DNA of 64,000 bases from Streptomyces sp. BK340. GTDB taxonomy: Bacteria > Actinomycetota > Actinomycetes > Streptomycetales > Streptomycetaceae. The translations under genes and the position numbers were made by a program. The notes beneath the pieces are model-generated. The model saw only the letters and a list, made by a program, of their open reading frames with translations, searched no databases and had not been told where the DNA came from. The DNA lies in the NCBI RefSeq assembly GCF_007827595.1, contig NZ_VISR01000001.1, forward strand, positions 310,001 to 374,000, written 5' to 3'. Of the stretch, positions 28,537 to 37,444 are shown piece after piece (within the stretch, counting starts at the first letter, position 1; every line of letters starts with the position of its first letter).

Positions 28537-29346
28537 TCAGCTTCGGCCGTGCCGCAGTGCGGGGTGCTCGCCCGCCGCGACCAGGTCGGAGACAGCCGTC
28601 TTCGGGTCCTTGCCGGTGACCAGGGACTCGCCCACCAGGACCGCGTCGGCGCCGGCGTTGGCGTACGCGATCAGGTCGTGCGGCCCGCGCACACCGGACT
28701 CGGCGACCTTCACGATGCTGTCGGGAATCTCCGGGGCCACCCGCTCGAAGGTGCCGCGGTCGACCTCCAGGGTCTTCAGGTTGCGCGCGTTGACACCGAT
28801 GATCCTGGCGCCCGCGGCCACGGCCCGCTCGGCCTCGTCCTCGTCGTGCACCTCGACGAGCGGGGTGAGGCCGATGGAGACGGCGCGCTCGATCAGTGAC
28901 TCGAGAGCCGGCTGCTCCAGGGCGGCCACGATCAGCAGCGCGAGGTCGGCGCCGTACGCGCGGGCCTCCCACAGCTGGTACGACGTGACGATGAAGTCCT
29001 TGCGCAGGACCGGGATGTCCACGCGCGCCCGGACGGCCTCCAGGTCGGCCAGCGAGCCGCCGAAGCGGCGCTGTTCGGTGAGGACGGAGATGACGGCGGC
29101 ACCGCCCGCCTCGTAGTCCGCCGCGAGCCCGGCCGGGTCGGCGATCGCCGCCAGCGCGCCCTTGGAGGGGCTGGAGCGCTTGACCTCGCAGATCACCTTG
29201 ACGCCGTCGCCCTTGAGTGCGGCCACCCCGTCCTTGGCGGCGGGGGCCTTCGCCGCACGCTCCTTGAGCTCGTCGAGGCTGACGCGTGCCTGCCGCTCCG
29301 CGAGGTCGGCACGGACTCCGTCGATGATCTCGTCGAGCACACTCAC
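28537..29346 (-). CDS. trpC: indole-3-glycerol phosphate synthase
   Basis: 269 residues. It closes the indole ring from CdRP. Motifs are [10 protein letters not shown] near residue 54 (catalytic Lys and phosphate site), V-L-R-K-D-F-I near 114, I-G-V-N-A-R-N-L near 183, and V-A-E-S-G-V near 213. The start is GTG 29346 after AAAGGGGG. A 35-codon ORF with Trp-Trp codons ends 15 bases upstream and may control it. Confidence 0.98.
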   Translation of the reverse strand: MSVLDEIIDGVRADLAERQARVSLDELKERAAKAPAAKDGVAALKGDGVKVICEVKRSSPSKGALAAIADPAGLAADYEAGGAAVISVLTEQRRFGGSLADLEAVRARVDIPVLRKDFIVTSYQLWEARAYGADLALLIVAALEQPALESLIERAVSIGLTPLVEVHDEDEAERAVAAGARIIGVNARNLKTLEVDRGTFERVAPEIPDSIVKVAESGVRGPHDLIAYANAGADAVLVGESLVTGKDPKTAVSDLVAAGEHPALRHGRS

Positions 29347-29361
29347 GCGAGCGGCCCCCTT

Positions 29362-29469
29362 TCAGACGGTTGTTCCTTCGGGTTCTGAAAACCCTTGGTC
29401 ACTTTGATGGTATCCGGAGGTCCACGATGGCCCTGCATCCGATCTATACCGGTCCCACCACCTGGACAT
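29362..29469 (-). CDS. possible Trp-codon leader peptide before trpC
   Basis: A 35-codon ORF begins at ATG 29469, 37 bp after the DUF2752 stop, and ends 15 bases before the trpC start. It opens M-S-R-W-W-D-R-Y-R-S, with tandem TGG codons at positions 4-5 and another Trp at 16. Tandem Trp codons just ahead of a trp gene are the mark of attenuator leader peptides. A small hairpin (GGGTT, loop TTCAG, AACCC) lies near its end, and the Trp-codon region can pair with a later ACCATC. No strong ribosome site and no classic terminator are visible, and it is longer than known trp leaders. It may be chance. Confidence 0.4.
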   Translation of the reverse strand: MSRWWDRYRSDAGPSWTSGYHQSDQGFSEPEGTTV

Positions 29470-29506
29470 TCCGTGGCCGGGTCCGGGAGAGGTCCGGGAG
29501 CCGGGG

Positions 29507-29956
29507 CTAGGGGTGCAGCCAGCCGCCGCCCGGCAGGTTCCGGACCACGGTGAAGACCAGCAGCAACGCGCCGACGCCCCACATCTGCACCCGCCCGAGT
29601 TCGATCCGCAGCGGCCGGCCGCGCACCGCGCGGACCACCCAGACGGTCCACAGCACCGCGAAGCCGAGGTAGGCGGCCACGCCCAGCACGTTGTCGTGCA
29701 GGGCGGCGAGGAAGTCGCCGTGGACGAAGGCGTGCGCGCTGCGCAGTCCGCCGCAGCCGGGGCAGTACAGGCCGGTGAGCCGGAACAGGGGGCACACCGG
29801 GTAGTGGCCGGGCTCGTTCGGGTCGACCGTGCCGACGTAGGCGAAGGCACCTGCGACGGCCGCGAGCAGCCCGGCCGGCAGGGCGAGCCGACCCCACAGG
29901 GCGGGCGGCGGGCTGGTGCGCGGGGCGCTGCGGCTGTCGGCGTTCACGCCATGCAT
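29507..29956 (-). CDS. DUF2752 membrane protein
   Basis: 149 residues with three or four hydrophobic helices. The family signature C-P-L-F-R-L-T-G-L-Y-C-P-G-C-G-G-L-R-S is present near residue 55, with three Cys that could bind a metal or form disulfides, followed by H-x-x-x-H-G-D-F. Function is unknown. Start ATG 29956 is chosen because the longer frame upstream is Pro/Arg-rich and non-coding in appearance. It lies between the HGxxPAAW gene and trpC, in line with them. Confidence 0.82.
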   Translation of the reverse strand: MHGVNADSRSAPRTSPPPALWGRLALPAGLLAAVAGAFAYVGTVDPNEPGHYPVCPLFRLTGLYCPGCGGLRSAHAFVHGDFLAALHDNVLGVAAYLGFAVLWTVWVVRAVRGRPLRIELGRVQMWGVGALLLVFTVVRNLPGGGWLHP

Positions 29957-30061
29957 TCTGCCCCGTACGCCCCGCGCACGCGCGCGAGGGGCGGGCTCGG
30001 CGGCGCCGGGACGCACCGGCCCCGCGGCGCCGCCGGCGACGGACGCGCGCCCCCCGGTACG

Positions 30062-30108
30062 CGCGAGGGGCGGCCCGTACCCTCCTGGGGTTCGGGCCGC
30101 CCCTCGCG
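30062..30108 (-). terminator. 16-bp terminator hairpin after the HGxxPAAW gene
   Basis: CGCGAGGGGCGGCCCG, a 15-base loop, then the exact complement. It begins 14 bp after the HGxxPAAW stop. GCGCGAGGGGCGG is repeated at 29982, and a second 10-bp GC hairpin (CGGCGGCGCC...GGCGCCGCCG) lies at about 29998-30036. Confidence 0.85.
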
Positions 30109-30122
30109 GGAAGCGGTGGTGC

Positions 30123-30383
30123 TCAGCTCTCGGCGCCGGCCGGCTCGCGGGTCGCGGCGGGGGTCGCGTGCACGACGGCGTGCGCCTGCTGCTTCGGCTG
30201 GCCGAGGCCCATGGCACGCATGGCGGAGCCCACGACACCACCGAGGACCACGATCGCCATGCCGGCCCAGAAGCCGACGGGCTGGGCCATCACCATGAAG
30301 GCGCCCGCGACGCAGAAACCGATGAAGGCGATGGTGACGCCGGTCCAGGCGGCCGGGGTGTGACCGTGGCTGCTGCCCGCCAT
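30123..30383 (-). CDS. HGxxPAAW small membrane protein
   Basis: 86 residues. The naming motif S-H-G-H-T-P-A-A-W is at residues 5-13, followed by two hydrophobic helices (about 14-32 and 36-54) and an Ala/Pro-rich polar tail. The family is found beside trp genes in Streptomyces; its role is unknown. ATG 30383 is preceded by GAGGAG. Confidence 0.88.
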   Translation of the reverse strand: MAGSSHGHTPAAWTGVTIAFIGFCVAGAFMVMAQPVGFWAGMAIVVLGGVVGSAMRAMGLGQPKQQAHAVVHATPAATREPAGAES

Positions 30384-30515
30384 GACTTGCTCCTCGTTGC
30401 TGTGTGTCCTAGTCCGAGCCGGACGCTCTTCGTCCATTGTCCCGTACGTACCCGCGTGCCGGACGCTGGGGTGGCGTCTGGTTCGCCACATCCGGCGACC
30501 GCCAGGGGGTACCGC

Positions 30516-31145
30516 TCAGGCGCCGGTCGGGTCCTCGCCCCGGTCCAGGGCCTTCCAGATCTCCTCGGGACGCTCGGGGTCCACCGGGCGCGCCTTGCGC
30601 CGCGGGCGCTCGGCCCCGCGCTCGTAGCGGCCGGACATGGCCGGCCACCGGCTGCCGTAGCGCAGGGCGAGCAGCCCGGCGAGCAGGATCAGGACGCCGC
30701 CGACGGCCGCGACGTACGGCCAGCCGGTGTGGCTGAGCGCGGCGACCGAGGCCGAGGTGTCTCCGGTGGTCTGGGCGGCCTTCTCGTCCAGCGCGGAGCC
30801 GTCGGACGCCCCGACGAGGGCGGCGGCGACGATGCCCGCGCCGGAGAGCGCGAGCACCGCGGCGACTGCGAGGCGGCCCGCCCCGCGGACGGCGAAGACG
30901 GCGACGAGCGCGGCGAGGCCCACTATGGCGAGGGCCGCGGGGACGCCCGTGACGTCGCTGCCCCTGGCGGTCAGCGGGAACGCGCCGCCGGCCACCGTGG
31001 CGGTGCCCTCCGCCCAGCGCTGCCGGGTCGCGAGCAGCGCCACGGCCGCGCCGAGCGCACCGAACAGCAGGGCCACGGCGAGGCTCCGCCGGCCGGACCG
31101 GGCGGGCGCGGCGGCTTCGGAACGGGGGTGAGGTACGGCAGTCAC
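30516..31145 (-). CDS. Trp biosynthesis-associated membrane protein (TIGR02234)
   Basis: 209 residues with four hydrophobic helices (about 20-40, 65-85, 90-115, 145-165). It matches the actinobacterial family found next to trpE. The characteristic A-T-R-Q-R-W-A-E-G after helix 1 and a charged C-terminus with R-P-E-E-I-W-K-A-L-D-R-G-E-D-P-T are visible. Transport or membrane anchoring for Trp metabolism is speculated. The GTG at 31145 is 86 bp after trpE; the frame is open further upstream. Confidence 0.87.
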   Translation of the reverse strand: MTAVPHPRSEAAAPARSGRRSLAVALLFGALGAAVALLATRQRWAEGTATVAGGAFPLTARGSDVTGVPAALAIVGLAALVAVFAVRGAGRLAVAAVLALSGAGIVAAALVGASDGSALDEKAAQTTGDTSASVAALSHTGWPYVAAVGGVLILLAGLLALRYGSRWPAMSGRYERGAERPRRKARPVDPERPEEIWKALDRGEDPTGA

Positions 31146-31231
31146 GTGGTCCACTATCGCCTGAACCCCGGGCGAACCGTCACCCGGGGGTTCACATGTG
31201 ACGCTCTCCACCGTGTTTGGCCGACCGGTCG

Positions 31232-32710
31232 CTACCGTCCGAGACGGTTCGCCGTGTGGACGGCCCGCAGTACCGCGGCGGCCTTGTTGCGGCACTCCTG
31301 GTCCTCGGCGACGGGGTCGGAGTCGGCGACGATGCCCGCACCGGCCTGCACATAGGCCGTGCCGTCCCGGAGCAGGGCGGTGCGGATGGCGATGGCCGTG
31401 TCGGAGTCGCCGGCGAAGTCGAGGTAGCCGACGCAGCCGCCGTACAGGCCGCGCCGGGACGGCTCGAGTTCGTCGATGATCTGCATGGCCCGGGGCTTGG
31501 GGGCGCCGGACAGGGTGCCCGCCGGGAAGCAGGCGGTCAGCACGTCGAAGGCCGTACGGCCCTGGGCGACCCGGCCGGTGACCGTGGAGACGATGTGCAT
31601 GACGTGCGAGTAGCGCTCGATGGACATGAAGTCCACGACCTCCACCGAGCCGGGCTCGCAGACCCGGCCGAGGTCGTTGCGGCCGAGGTCGACGAGCATC
31701 AGGTGCTCGGCGCGCTCCTTGGGGTCGGCGAGCAGCTCCTCGGCGAGGGCCTGGTCCTCCTGCGGGGTGGCGCCGCGGTGCCGGGTGCCGGCGATGGGGT
31801 GGACCATCGCACGCCCGTCCTCGACCTTGACCAGCGCCTCCGGGGAGGAGCCGACGACATCGAACCCGTCGAAGCGGAACAGGTACATGTACGGGGACGG
31901 ATTGGTGGCCCGCAGGACCCGGTAGACGTCCAGCGCGCTCGCCGTGCACGGGGTCTCGAAGCGCTGGGAGGGCACGACCTGGAAGGCCTCGCCCGCACGG
32001 ATGCGCTCCTTGACGTCCTCCACGGCCGCCTGGAAGTCGGGGCCGCCCCACAGGGCGGTGTACTCCGGCAGTTCGGAGGGCGGCAGGACGGCCGGGGGCT
32101 GGGCGACCGCCCGGGACAGGTCGGCCTCCATGGCGTCGAGGCGGGCCACGGCGTCGGCGTAGGCCTCGTCCACCCCGGTGTCGAGGTCGTTGTGGTTGAT
32201 CGCGTTGGCGATCAGCAGGACCGAGCCCTCCCAGTGGTCCATGACGGCGAGGTCGCTGGTGAGGAGCATGGTCAGCTCGGGCAGCTTCAGGTCGTCGCGC
32301 TCGCCGGGGCCGATCTTCTCCAGGCGGCGGACGATGTCGTAGCCGAGGTAGCCGACCAGGCCGCCGGTGAAGGGGGGCATGCCCTCCTGGTGCGGGGTGT
32401 GCAGGGCCTGGACGGTGGCGCGCAGGGCGGCGAGCGGGTCGCCGCCGGTGGGGACGCCGACGGGCGGGGCGCCGAGCCAGTGGGCCTCGCCGTCCCGGGT
32501 GGTGAGGGTCGCGGCGGAGCGCACGCCCACGAAGGAGTAGCGGGACCAGGAGCGGCCGTTCTCCGCGGACTCCAGCAGGAAGGTGCCGGGGCGTTCGGCG
32601 GCGAGCTTGCGGTAGAGCGCGACCGGGGTGTCGCCGTCGGCGAGGAGCTTGCGCGTGACCGGGATGACGCGTCGGTCGGTGGCGAGCTTGCGGAAGGTCT
32701 CGAGGTCCAT
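31232..32710 (-). CDS. trpE: anthranilate synthase component I
   Basis: 492 residues. It converts chorismate to anthranilate using ammonia from TrpG, which is not in this window. The tryptophan feedback site is intact: F-L-L-E-S-A near residue 45 followed by Y-S-F. Catalytic motifs are G-T-R-H-R-G near 307, [11 protein letters not shown] near 345, and [11 protein letters not shown] near 403. ATG 32710 has AAGGTCAG upstream and lies 11 bp after hisI, so trpE is co-transcribed with a histidine gene. Confidence 0.97.
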   Translation of the reverse strand: MDLETFRKLATDRRVIPVTRKLLADGDTPVALYRKLAAERPGTFLLESAENGRSWSRYSFVGVRSAATLTTRDGEAHWLGAPPVGVPTGGDPLAALRATVQALHTPHQEGMPPFTGGLVGYLGYDIVRRLEKIGPGERDDLKLPELTMLLTSDLAVMDHWEGSVLLIANAINHNDLDTGVDEAYADAVARLDAMEADLSRAVAQPPAVLPPSELPEYTALWGGPDFQAAVEDVKERIRAGEAFQVVPSQRFETPCTASALDVYRVLRATNPSPYMYLFRFDGFDVVGSSPEALVKVEDGRAMVHPIAGTRHRGATPQEDQALAEELLADPKERAEHLMLVDLGRNDLGRVCEPGSVEVVDFMSIERYSHVMHIVSTVTGRVAQGRTAFDVLTACFPAGTLSGAPKPRAMQIIDELEPSRRGLYGGCVGYLDFAGDSDTAIAIRTALLRDGTAYVQAGAGIVADSDPVAEDQECRNKAAAVLRAVHTANRLGR

Positions 32711-32721
32711 GGCGGCTGACC

Positions 32722-33114
32722 TTACTGATCCTGTGCCCGCACGCCGGAATCGGCGTCCTTGAGCAGCACGTCCTCGTCGAAGCAGGTGCGGGCGCCGGTG
32801 TGGCAGGCGGCGCCGACCTGGTCGACCTTGACCAGCAGGGTGTCGGCGTCGCAGTCCAGGGCGACGGACCTGACCCACTGGAAGTGGCCGGAGGTGTCGC
32901 CCTTGACCCAGTACTCCCGGCGGCTGCGCGACCAGTAGGTGCAGCGGCCCGTGGTGAGCGTGCGATGCAGCGCCTCGTCGTCCATCCATCCGAGCATCAG
33001 CACCTCACCGGTGTCGTACTGCTGGGCGATGGCCGGGAGGAGCCCGTCGGCGCTGCGCTTCAGGCGCTCGGCGATCCCGGGGTCCAGGCTGCTGGGCGGA
33101 GGCGTACTGGTCAT
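32722..33114 (-). CDS. hisI: phosphoribosyl-AMP cyclohydrolase
   Basis: 130 residues, HisI domain only, with no HisE fusion. It opens the purine ring of PR-AMP in histidine synthesis. The motifs are [11 protein letters not shown] near residue 40, [10 protein letters not shown] near 57, D-C-D-A-D near 87 (Mg2+) and C-H-T-G-A-R-T-C-F near 104 (zinc Cys). The start is ATG 33114; an in-frame ATG at 33123 is equally possible since neither has a clear ribosome site. Confidence 0.95.
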   Translation of the reverse strand: MTSTPPPSSLDPGIAERLKRSADGLLPAIAQQYDTGEVLMLGWMDDEALHRTLTTGRCTYWSRSRREYWVKGDTSGHFQWVRSVALDCDADTLLVKVDQVGAACHTGARTCFDEDVLLKDADSGVRAQDQ

Positions 33115-33254
33115 GGGTGCCATTGTGCCGCGCGGCGCGGACCGTGACGGCCCAAGTCCACTGATCGAGCCGGGGGGGGCGCGCAGCGCCTCGTCGAGGG
33201 GCGGTGGCCGGGTGACGGGTGGGCGGACCCTGTGCGTAGTCGTAGGCTGACTGC

Positions 33255-33890
33255 ATGTCGACCTTCGCTCAGCGTGAACGGCTTCTGCTCGCCGACCTCC
33301 TGGAAACCACCGGTCCGGAGGCCCCGACCCTCTGCGAGGGTTGGCTGACACGCGATCTGGCCGCGCACGTGGTGGTGCGGGAGCGGCGGCCGGACGCGGC
33401 CGGGGGCACGCTGATCAAGCAGCTCGCGCCGCGGCTGGAGAAGGTGATGGCCGAGTACGCCGCGAAGCCGTACGAGGAGCTGATCCAGCTGATCCGGACC
33501 GGCCCGCCGCGCTTCTCGCCCTTCCAGCTCAAGCAGATCGACGAGGCGGCCAACATCGTGGAGTTCTACGTCCACACGGAGGACGTGCGCCGCGCCCAGC
33601 CGGACTGGACGCCGCGCGAGCTCGACCCCGTCTTCCAGGAGTCGCTGTGGTCCCGGCTGGAGCGCACCTCCCGCCTGCTGGGCCGGGGTGTGCCGACGGG
33701 CCTGGTCCTGCGGCGTCCGGACGGTCAGACGGCCGTCGCCCACCGGGGTGCGCCCGTGGTGACGGTGACCGGCGAGCCGGCGGAGCTGCTGATGTTCGCG
33801 TTCGGCCGGCAGAGCGCGGCGAAGGTCGAGCTGGACGGCGACGAGAACGCCATCGCGAAGCTGCACGAGTCCAAACAGCTGGGCATCTGA
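33255..33890 (+). CDS. TIGR03085-type metal-binding (DinB/MDMPI-like) protein
   Basis: 211 residues. It has the four-helix DinB/maleylpyruvate isomerase-like fold: L-L-A-D-L-L-E-T near the N-terminus, then [13 protein letters not shown] near residue 30 and [13 protein letters not shown] near 105, supplying His residues for a metal. The physiological reaction is unknown for this subfamily, though mycothiol-dependent chemistry is known for relatives. It lies 10 bp before the VOC gene and is probably co-transcribed. Confidence 0.85.
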   Translation: MSTFAQRERLLLADLLETTGPEAPTLCEGWLTRDLAAHVVVRERRPDAAGGTLIKQLAPRLEKVMAEYAAKPYEELIQLIRTGPPRFSPFQLKQIDEAANIVEFYVHTEDVRRAQPDWTPRELDPVFQESLWSRLERTSRLLGRGVPTGLVLRRPDGQTAVAHRGAPVVTVTGEPAELLMFAFGRQSAAKVELDGDENAIAKLHESKQLGI

Positions 33891-33900
33891 GAGGCACCTC

Positions 33901-34308
33901 ATGATCAAGGTCGCGATGACCGGTGTGTACGTGGACGACGTGCCGAAGGCGCACGCCTTCTACACGGACGTCCTCGGCTTCGAGACCCGTACCCGTCTGG
34001 ACCTGGGCGGCGGCACGCTGTTCATCACGGTCGGCGCGCCCGGCGGGGCCCAGCACGATCTCCAGCTGCTGCTGGAGCCCGGCGACGGCCCCATCGCGGA
34101 GCCGTACCGCCGGGCCCTGTACGAGGCCGGGATCCCGTGCATCGTCTTCTCCGTGGACGACATCCAGGCGGAGTACAAGCGGCTGGTGAACCTGGGCGTG
34201 CGCTTCACCCACGAGCCGCAGGAGCAGGGTCCGGTGATCGCGGCCGTGATCGACGACACGGTCGGCAACCTGGTCCAGCTGACCCAGCCCAAGCCGGCCC
34301 ACGGCTGA
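33901..34308 (+). CDS. VOC (glyoxalase/bleomycin-resistance) superfamily protein
   Basis: 135 residues in two beta-alpha-beta-beta-beta modules: V-Y-V-D-D-V-P-K-A-H-A-F-Y-T-D-V-L-G-F near the N-terminus and a second module ending D-D-T-V-G-N-L-V-Q-L. The two modules make a metal-binding barrel. Substrate unknown. ATG 33901 overlaps GAGAGGCACCTC upstream, and the MFS gene converges 3 bp after its stop. Confidence 0.88.
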   Translation: MIKVAMTGVYVDDVPKAHAFYTDVLGFETRTRLDLGGGTLFITVGAPGGAQHDLQLLLEPGDGPIAEPYRRALYEAGIPCIVFSVDDIQAEYKRLVNLGVRFTHEPQEQGPVIAAVIDDTVGNLVQLTQPKPAHG

Positions 34309-34311
34309 GTC

Positions 34312-35565
34312 TCAGCGGGGCAGTTCGGCCCGGCGCAGTCCCGGGACGCACAGGGCGACGAGCCCGCCGAGGCCGCAGACGACGGCGCTGACGACATAGA
34401 CCGGCCCGAGGCCCCAGGCGCCGATCGCGGCGGCCGCGAACGGCATGCTCAGCGGGGCGAGTCCGAGGCTTACCAGGCCGGAGACGGCCGTGACCCGGCC
34501 GAGGCGGGCGGGGTCCGCCTGGGTCTGGAGCAGGGCTCCGCACATGGCGCCGCTGAGCCCGGCGAGGAGTCCGACGAGCAGGGCGACCCCGACGGCACCG
34601 GCGAGGCTCGGGACGAAGGCGAGGGCGCCGATCGCGACGGAGCCCCCGAGGATGGCGTACCCGGCGACGAGCCCGGCGCGCGGCAACCGCCCCCGGACGG
34701 TGAGCAGCAGCGAGGCGGCGCCCGCGCCGACGCCGAAGCCGGCGAGGATCCAGCCCATCCCGGAGGCACCCCAGCCGCGCCGGTCGGCGAGCAGGGTCAG
34801 ACCGACGTTGAAGGGCCCGACGAAGCCGAAGTCACCGAGGGCGATGGCCAGCATGAGCGGGGCGAGGACGCGGTGGCGGCGGATGTGGCGCAGACCGTCC
34901 CGCAGGTCCTGCCAGGCGGACGTGTCCCGGGGGTCCGTCCGGTCGTCCGCCGGCAGCTTCCGGACCCGTACACAGACCAGCAGCGGCACCGACACCGCGA
35001 TGAGCAGTCCGGCAAGGGTGAACGCGGCCGCCGCGCCGCCGAGCGCCACGCCGAGGCCGCCGAGCGGGGCGCCGACGACGTTCGCGAAGCGGATCGCGAG
35101 GCCCCGCATGCCCTGTACCCGGGCCAGCTGGTCCTTGCCGGTGATCCGTGCCGGGAGGGCGCCGACGGCGGGCATGAACACGGCGTCGACGGTGCCGAAG
35201 ACGAGGGCCAGCAGGGCGAGCGGCCACAGCCCGGGACTGGTCAGGAGCAGCAGGGCGGCCACCGCGAGGACGGCGGCACAGCGCACCGCGTCGCTGCCGA
35301 TGACGACACGGCGCGGGCCCAGCCGGTCGGCGAGCACTCCCCCGCCGAGCATCAGCACGGCCCGCGGCAGCGCACTGGCCGACATCACGACACCGGCCTG
35401 CGCGGGCGTTCCGGCCTGGACGGCGGCCCAGGACAGGGCGATGTAGTAGATGCTGTCGCCGAGCATCGAGGAGGTGTAGGCACCCAGCCAGCGCAGGACG
35501 TTGGGGTCGCGGTGTGCGGGGCGGGCGTCGGTGACGGCGGCCGACGGCGTGAGGGTGGCGGTCAC
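34312..35565 (-). CDS. MFS transporter
   Basis: 417 residues with about twelve hydrophobic helices, predicted drug/metabolite exporter type. G-G-G-V-L-A-D-R-L-G-P-R-R-V-V in the loop after helix 2 is the MFS motif A (G-x-x-x-D-R-x-G-R-R). The gene starts (GTG 35565) 14 bp after an ArsR-type regulator gene, so the two form an operon in which the regulator likely controls export. Confidence 0.9.
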   Translation of the reverse strand: MTATLTPSAAVTDARPAHRDPNVLRWLGAYTSSMLGDSIYYIALSWAAVQAGTPAQAGVVMSASALPRAVLMLGGGVLADRLGPRRVVIGSDAVRCAAVLAVAALLLLTSPGLWPLALLALVFGTVDAVFMPAVGALPARITGKDQLARVQGMRGLAIRFANVVGAPLGGLGVALGGAAAAFTLAGLLIAVSVPLLVCVRVRKLPADDRTDPRDTSAWQDLRDGLRHIRRHRVLAPLMLAIALGDFGFVGPFNVGLTLLADRRGWGASGMGWILAGFGVGAGAASLLLTVRGRLPRAGLVAGYAILGGSVAIGALAFVPSLAGAVGVALLVGLLAGLSGAMCGALLQTQADPARLGRVTAVSGLVSLGLAPLSMPFAAAAIGAWGLGPVYVVSAVVCGLGGLVALCVPGLRRAELPR

Positions 35566-35579
35566 GGGAGGGGCCCTTC

Positions 35580-36167
35580 TCAGACGCGGAACGGGAATCC
35601 GGACACGTGCAGCGCGACGTGCTCGCGCCCTTCGGTCTCACCGGCAGCTTCGGCGGACCGGCCCCTCTCGTCGTACTTCCGCACCAGAGCGATCAGCTCC
35701 TGGCGCAGTGCGTCCAGTTCGGCCGCGGTCAGACGCAGCAGGGATTCGCTGTCGGGTGCGGCGGCGTTCCACTCGGCGCTCCAGGTGGCCCGCTCGTCCA
35801 GGTAGCGGCGGTACATCTCGGCGCGCTGGTCGTGGAAGAGCCGGGTCGCCGCCAGGTGCACGGCCGCCTTATCGGGCGCGTCCCGGAAATCTCCGTCGCG
35901 GATGCTCACCCCCTCCGACGAGGGCTGCCACCAGCGCTCCCGGCCGTCCCCGCTCTGCGGCTCGGCCTCCTCGATCAGACCGTGCTCGGCGAGCTTGCGC
36001 AGGTGGTAGCTGACCAGCGAGACGGCCTCGTCGACCTGGTCGGCGAGGTGCGAGGCGGTCGCCTTGTCGGCCACGCACAGGGCTCGGTACAGCTTCATCC
36101 GCAGCGGGTGGGCGAACGCCTTCAGCGTGCCCACGTCCGTGATGGGACGGCTCCCCTTGGCTGTCAT
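35580..36167 (-). CDS. ArsR/HTH_20-type transcriptional regulator
   Basis: 195 residues. The winged-helix domain is at residues 8-75: L-K-A-F-A-H-P-L-R-M-K-L-Y, then S-H-L-A-D-Q-V-D-E-A-V-S-L-V-S-Y-H-L-R-K-L as the recognition helix. The C-terminal half is helical and charged. No Cys metal ligands are seen, so it does not look like a metal sensor. ATG 36167; the longer frame to 36203 overlaps the palindrome. First gene of the regulator-MFS pair. Confidence 0.88.
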   Translation of the reverse strand: MTAKGSRPITDVGTLKAFAHPLRMKLYRALCVADKATASHLADQVDEAVSLVSYHLRKLAEHGLIEEAEPQSGDGRERWWQPSSEGVSIRDGDFRDAPDKAAVHLAATRLFHDQRAEMYRRYLDERATWSAEWNAAAPDSESLLRLTAAELDALRQELIALVRKYDERGRSAEAAGETEGREHVALHVSGFPFRV

Positions 36168-36184
36168 GCACGCAACGCTAAATG

Positions 36185-36228
36185 GGAAAGAAAAGTTGCA
36201 CAACAGATTTTGCGCAACTTCCCTTTCC
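36185..36228. promoter_or_regulatory. extended inverted repeat upstream of the ArsR-type gene
   Basis: GGAAAG-AA-AAGTTGC, 14 bases, GCAACTT-CC-CTTTCC: the arms match at 13 of 15 positions, and the spacer contains part of a further TTGCGCAA palindrome. It ends 17 bp before the regulator start codon. Strongly AT-rich for this genome. Candidate autoregulatory operator. Confidence 0.6.
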
Positions 36229-36244
36229 TGTCTGGGGACGAGAA

Positions 36245-36274
36245 GGCCCCGGCCGCCCGAGGGCGACCGGGGCC
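36245..36274 (-). terminator. terminator hairpin after hisF
   Basis: GGCCCCGG-CCGCCC...GGGCGA-CCGGGGCC: stem of up to 12 bp with one mismatch and a 6-base loop, starting 16 bp after the hisF stop. It marks the end of the hisD-to-hisF operon. Confidence 0.7.
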
Positions 36275-36290
36275 GGAGCTGGGCGCAGCG

Positions 36291-37046
36291 TCAGCGCACC
36301 GGGTGCCCCGCCTCCCGCAGCGTCTGCTTGACCTGGCCGATGCGCAGGTCGCCGAAGTGGAAGACGGAGGCGGCCAGGACAGCGTCCGCGCCCGCCTCGA
36401 CGGCCGGCGGGAAGTCCGCCAGCCGCCCCGCGCCGCCCGAGGCGATCACCGGGACGGTGACGTGCTTGCGGACGGCCGCGATCATCTCCAGGTCGTAGCC
36501 GTCCTTGGTGCCGTCCGCGTCCATGGAGTTCAGCAGGATCTCGCCGGCACCCAGCTCGGCGGCCCGGTGGGCCCACTCGACGGCGTCGATGCCGGTGCCA
36601 CGGCGGCCGCCGTGCGTGGTCACCTCGAAGGATCCGGACTCGGTGCGGCGCGCGTCCACGGACAGCACCAGCACCTGCCGGCCGAAGCGCTCGGCGATCT
36701 CGCGGATCAGGTCCGGGCGGGCGATGGCCGCCGTGTTGACGCCCACCTTGTCGGCGCCGGCCCGCAGCAGCTTGTCCACGTCCTCGGCCGTGCGGACGCC
36801 GCCGCCGACGGTCAGCGGGATGAACACCTGCTCGGCGGTGCGGCGGACCACGTCGTACGTCGTCTCGCGGTTGCCCGACGAGGCGGTGATGTCCAGGAAC
36901 GTCAGCTCGTCGGCGCCCTCGGTGTCGTACACCTTGGCCATCTCGACCGGGTCGCCCGCGTCGCGCAGGTTCTGGAAGTTGACGCCCTTGACGACCCGGC
37001 CGTTGTCCACGTCCAGGCAGGGGATGACTCGGACCGCCAGGGTCAT
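36291..37046 (-). CDS. hisF: imidazole glycerol phosphate synthase, cyclase subunit
   Basis: 251 residues, normal length. The barrel adds ammonia from HisH to PRFAR, giving IGP and AICAR. The catalytic Asp residues are in I-P-C-L-D-V-D-N-G near residue 11 and in L-S-V-D-A-R-R near 130; G-G-G-V-R-T and G-G-A-G phosphate loops are present. ATG 37046 overlaps the RidA gene stop. Confidence 0.98.
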   Translation of the reverse strand: MTLAVRVIPCLDVDNGRVVKGVNFQNLRDAGDPVEMAKVYDTEGADELTFLDITASSGNRETTYDVVRRTAEQVFIPLTVGGGVRTAEDVDKLLRAGADKVGVNTAAIARPDLIREIAERFGRQVLVLSVDARRTESGSFEVTTHGGRRGTGIDAVEWAHRAAELGAGEILLNSMDADGTKDGYDLEMIAAVRKHVTVPVIASGGAGRLADFPPAVEAGADAVLAASVFHFGDLRIGQVKQTLREAGHPVR

Positions 37047-37444
37047 GAGTTCACGGCTCCTCTGAATGCCTCTAGTTCCACTTCGACCAGGATGCGCGGG
37101 TCGACGAAGCCCTCCACGACCAGCAGGGTCGAGGCCGGGCGTACGGAGTCGAAGATCTCCTTGTGGGCCCGGCCCACGGCGTCCACGTCCCGCACATGGG
37201 TCAGGTACATCCGCGTGCGGATCACGGACTCGATACCGAGCCCGAACTCCGCGATCGCCTCCAGCGCGCTGGTGAACGCCACCTTGGCCTGCTCGTACGG
37301 GTCCCCCTCCCCGTACACCACACGGCCCCGGAAGGACGTCGTACCGGCCACCAGCACACGGTCACCCGCCGCGACGGCGCGCGCGAACCCGAAGCTCTCT
37401 TCCCAGGGACTTCCGCTCTGCACGCGCCGCACGGCATCGCTCAT
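37043..37444 (-). CDS. Rid-family protein within the his operon
   Basis: 133 residues of the Rid/YjgF fold (trimeric). Compared with RidA itself, the segment that carries the deaminase Arg reads [10 protein letters not shown], so the Arg is not at the usual place and imine deaminase activity is doubtful. The ends [16 protein letters not shown] are typical. Overlaps at both sides (with hisF and priA) show co-translation. A role in clearing a reactive his-pathway intermediate is speculative. Confidence 0.85.
   Translation of the reverse strand: MSDAVRRVQSGSPWEESFGFARAVAAGDRVLVAGTTSFRGRVVYGEGDPYEQAKVAFTSALEAIAEFGLGIESVIRTRMYLTHVRDVDAVGRAHKEIFDSVRPASTLLVVEGFVDPRILVEVELEAFRGAVNS

Noticed and set aside
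31145..31231. Possible trpE-linked leader or attenuator elements around TIGR02234
   Set aside because: No Trp-rich short ORF or paired hairpins are visible, and trpE itself follows hisI by only 11 bp.
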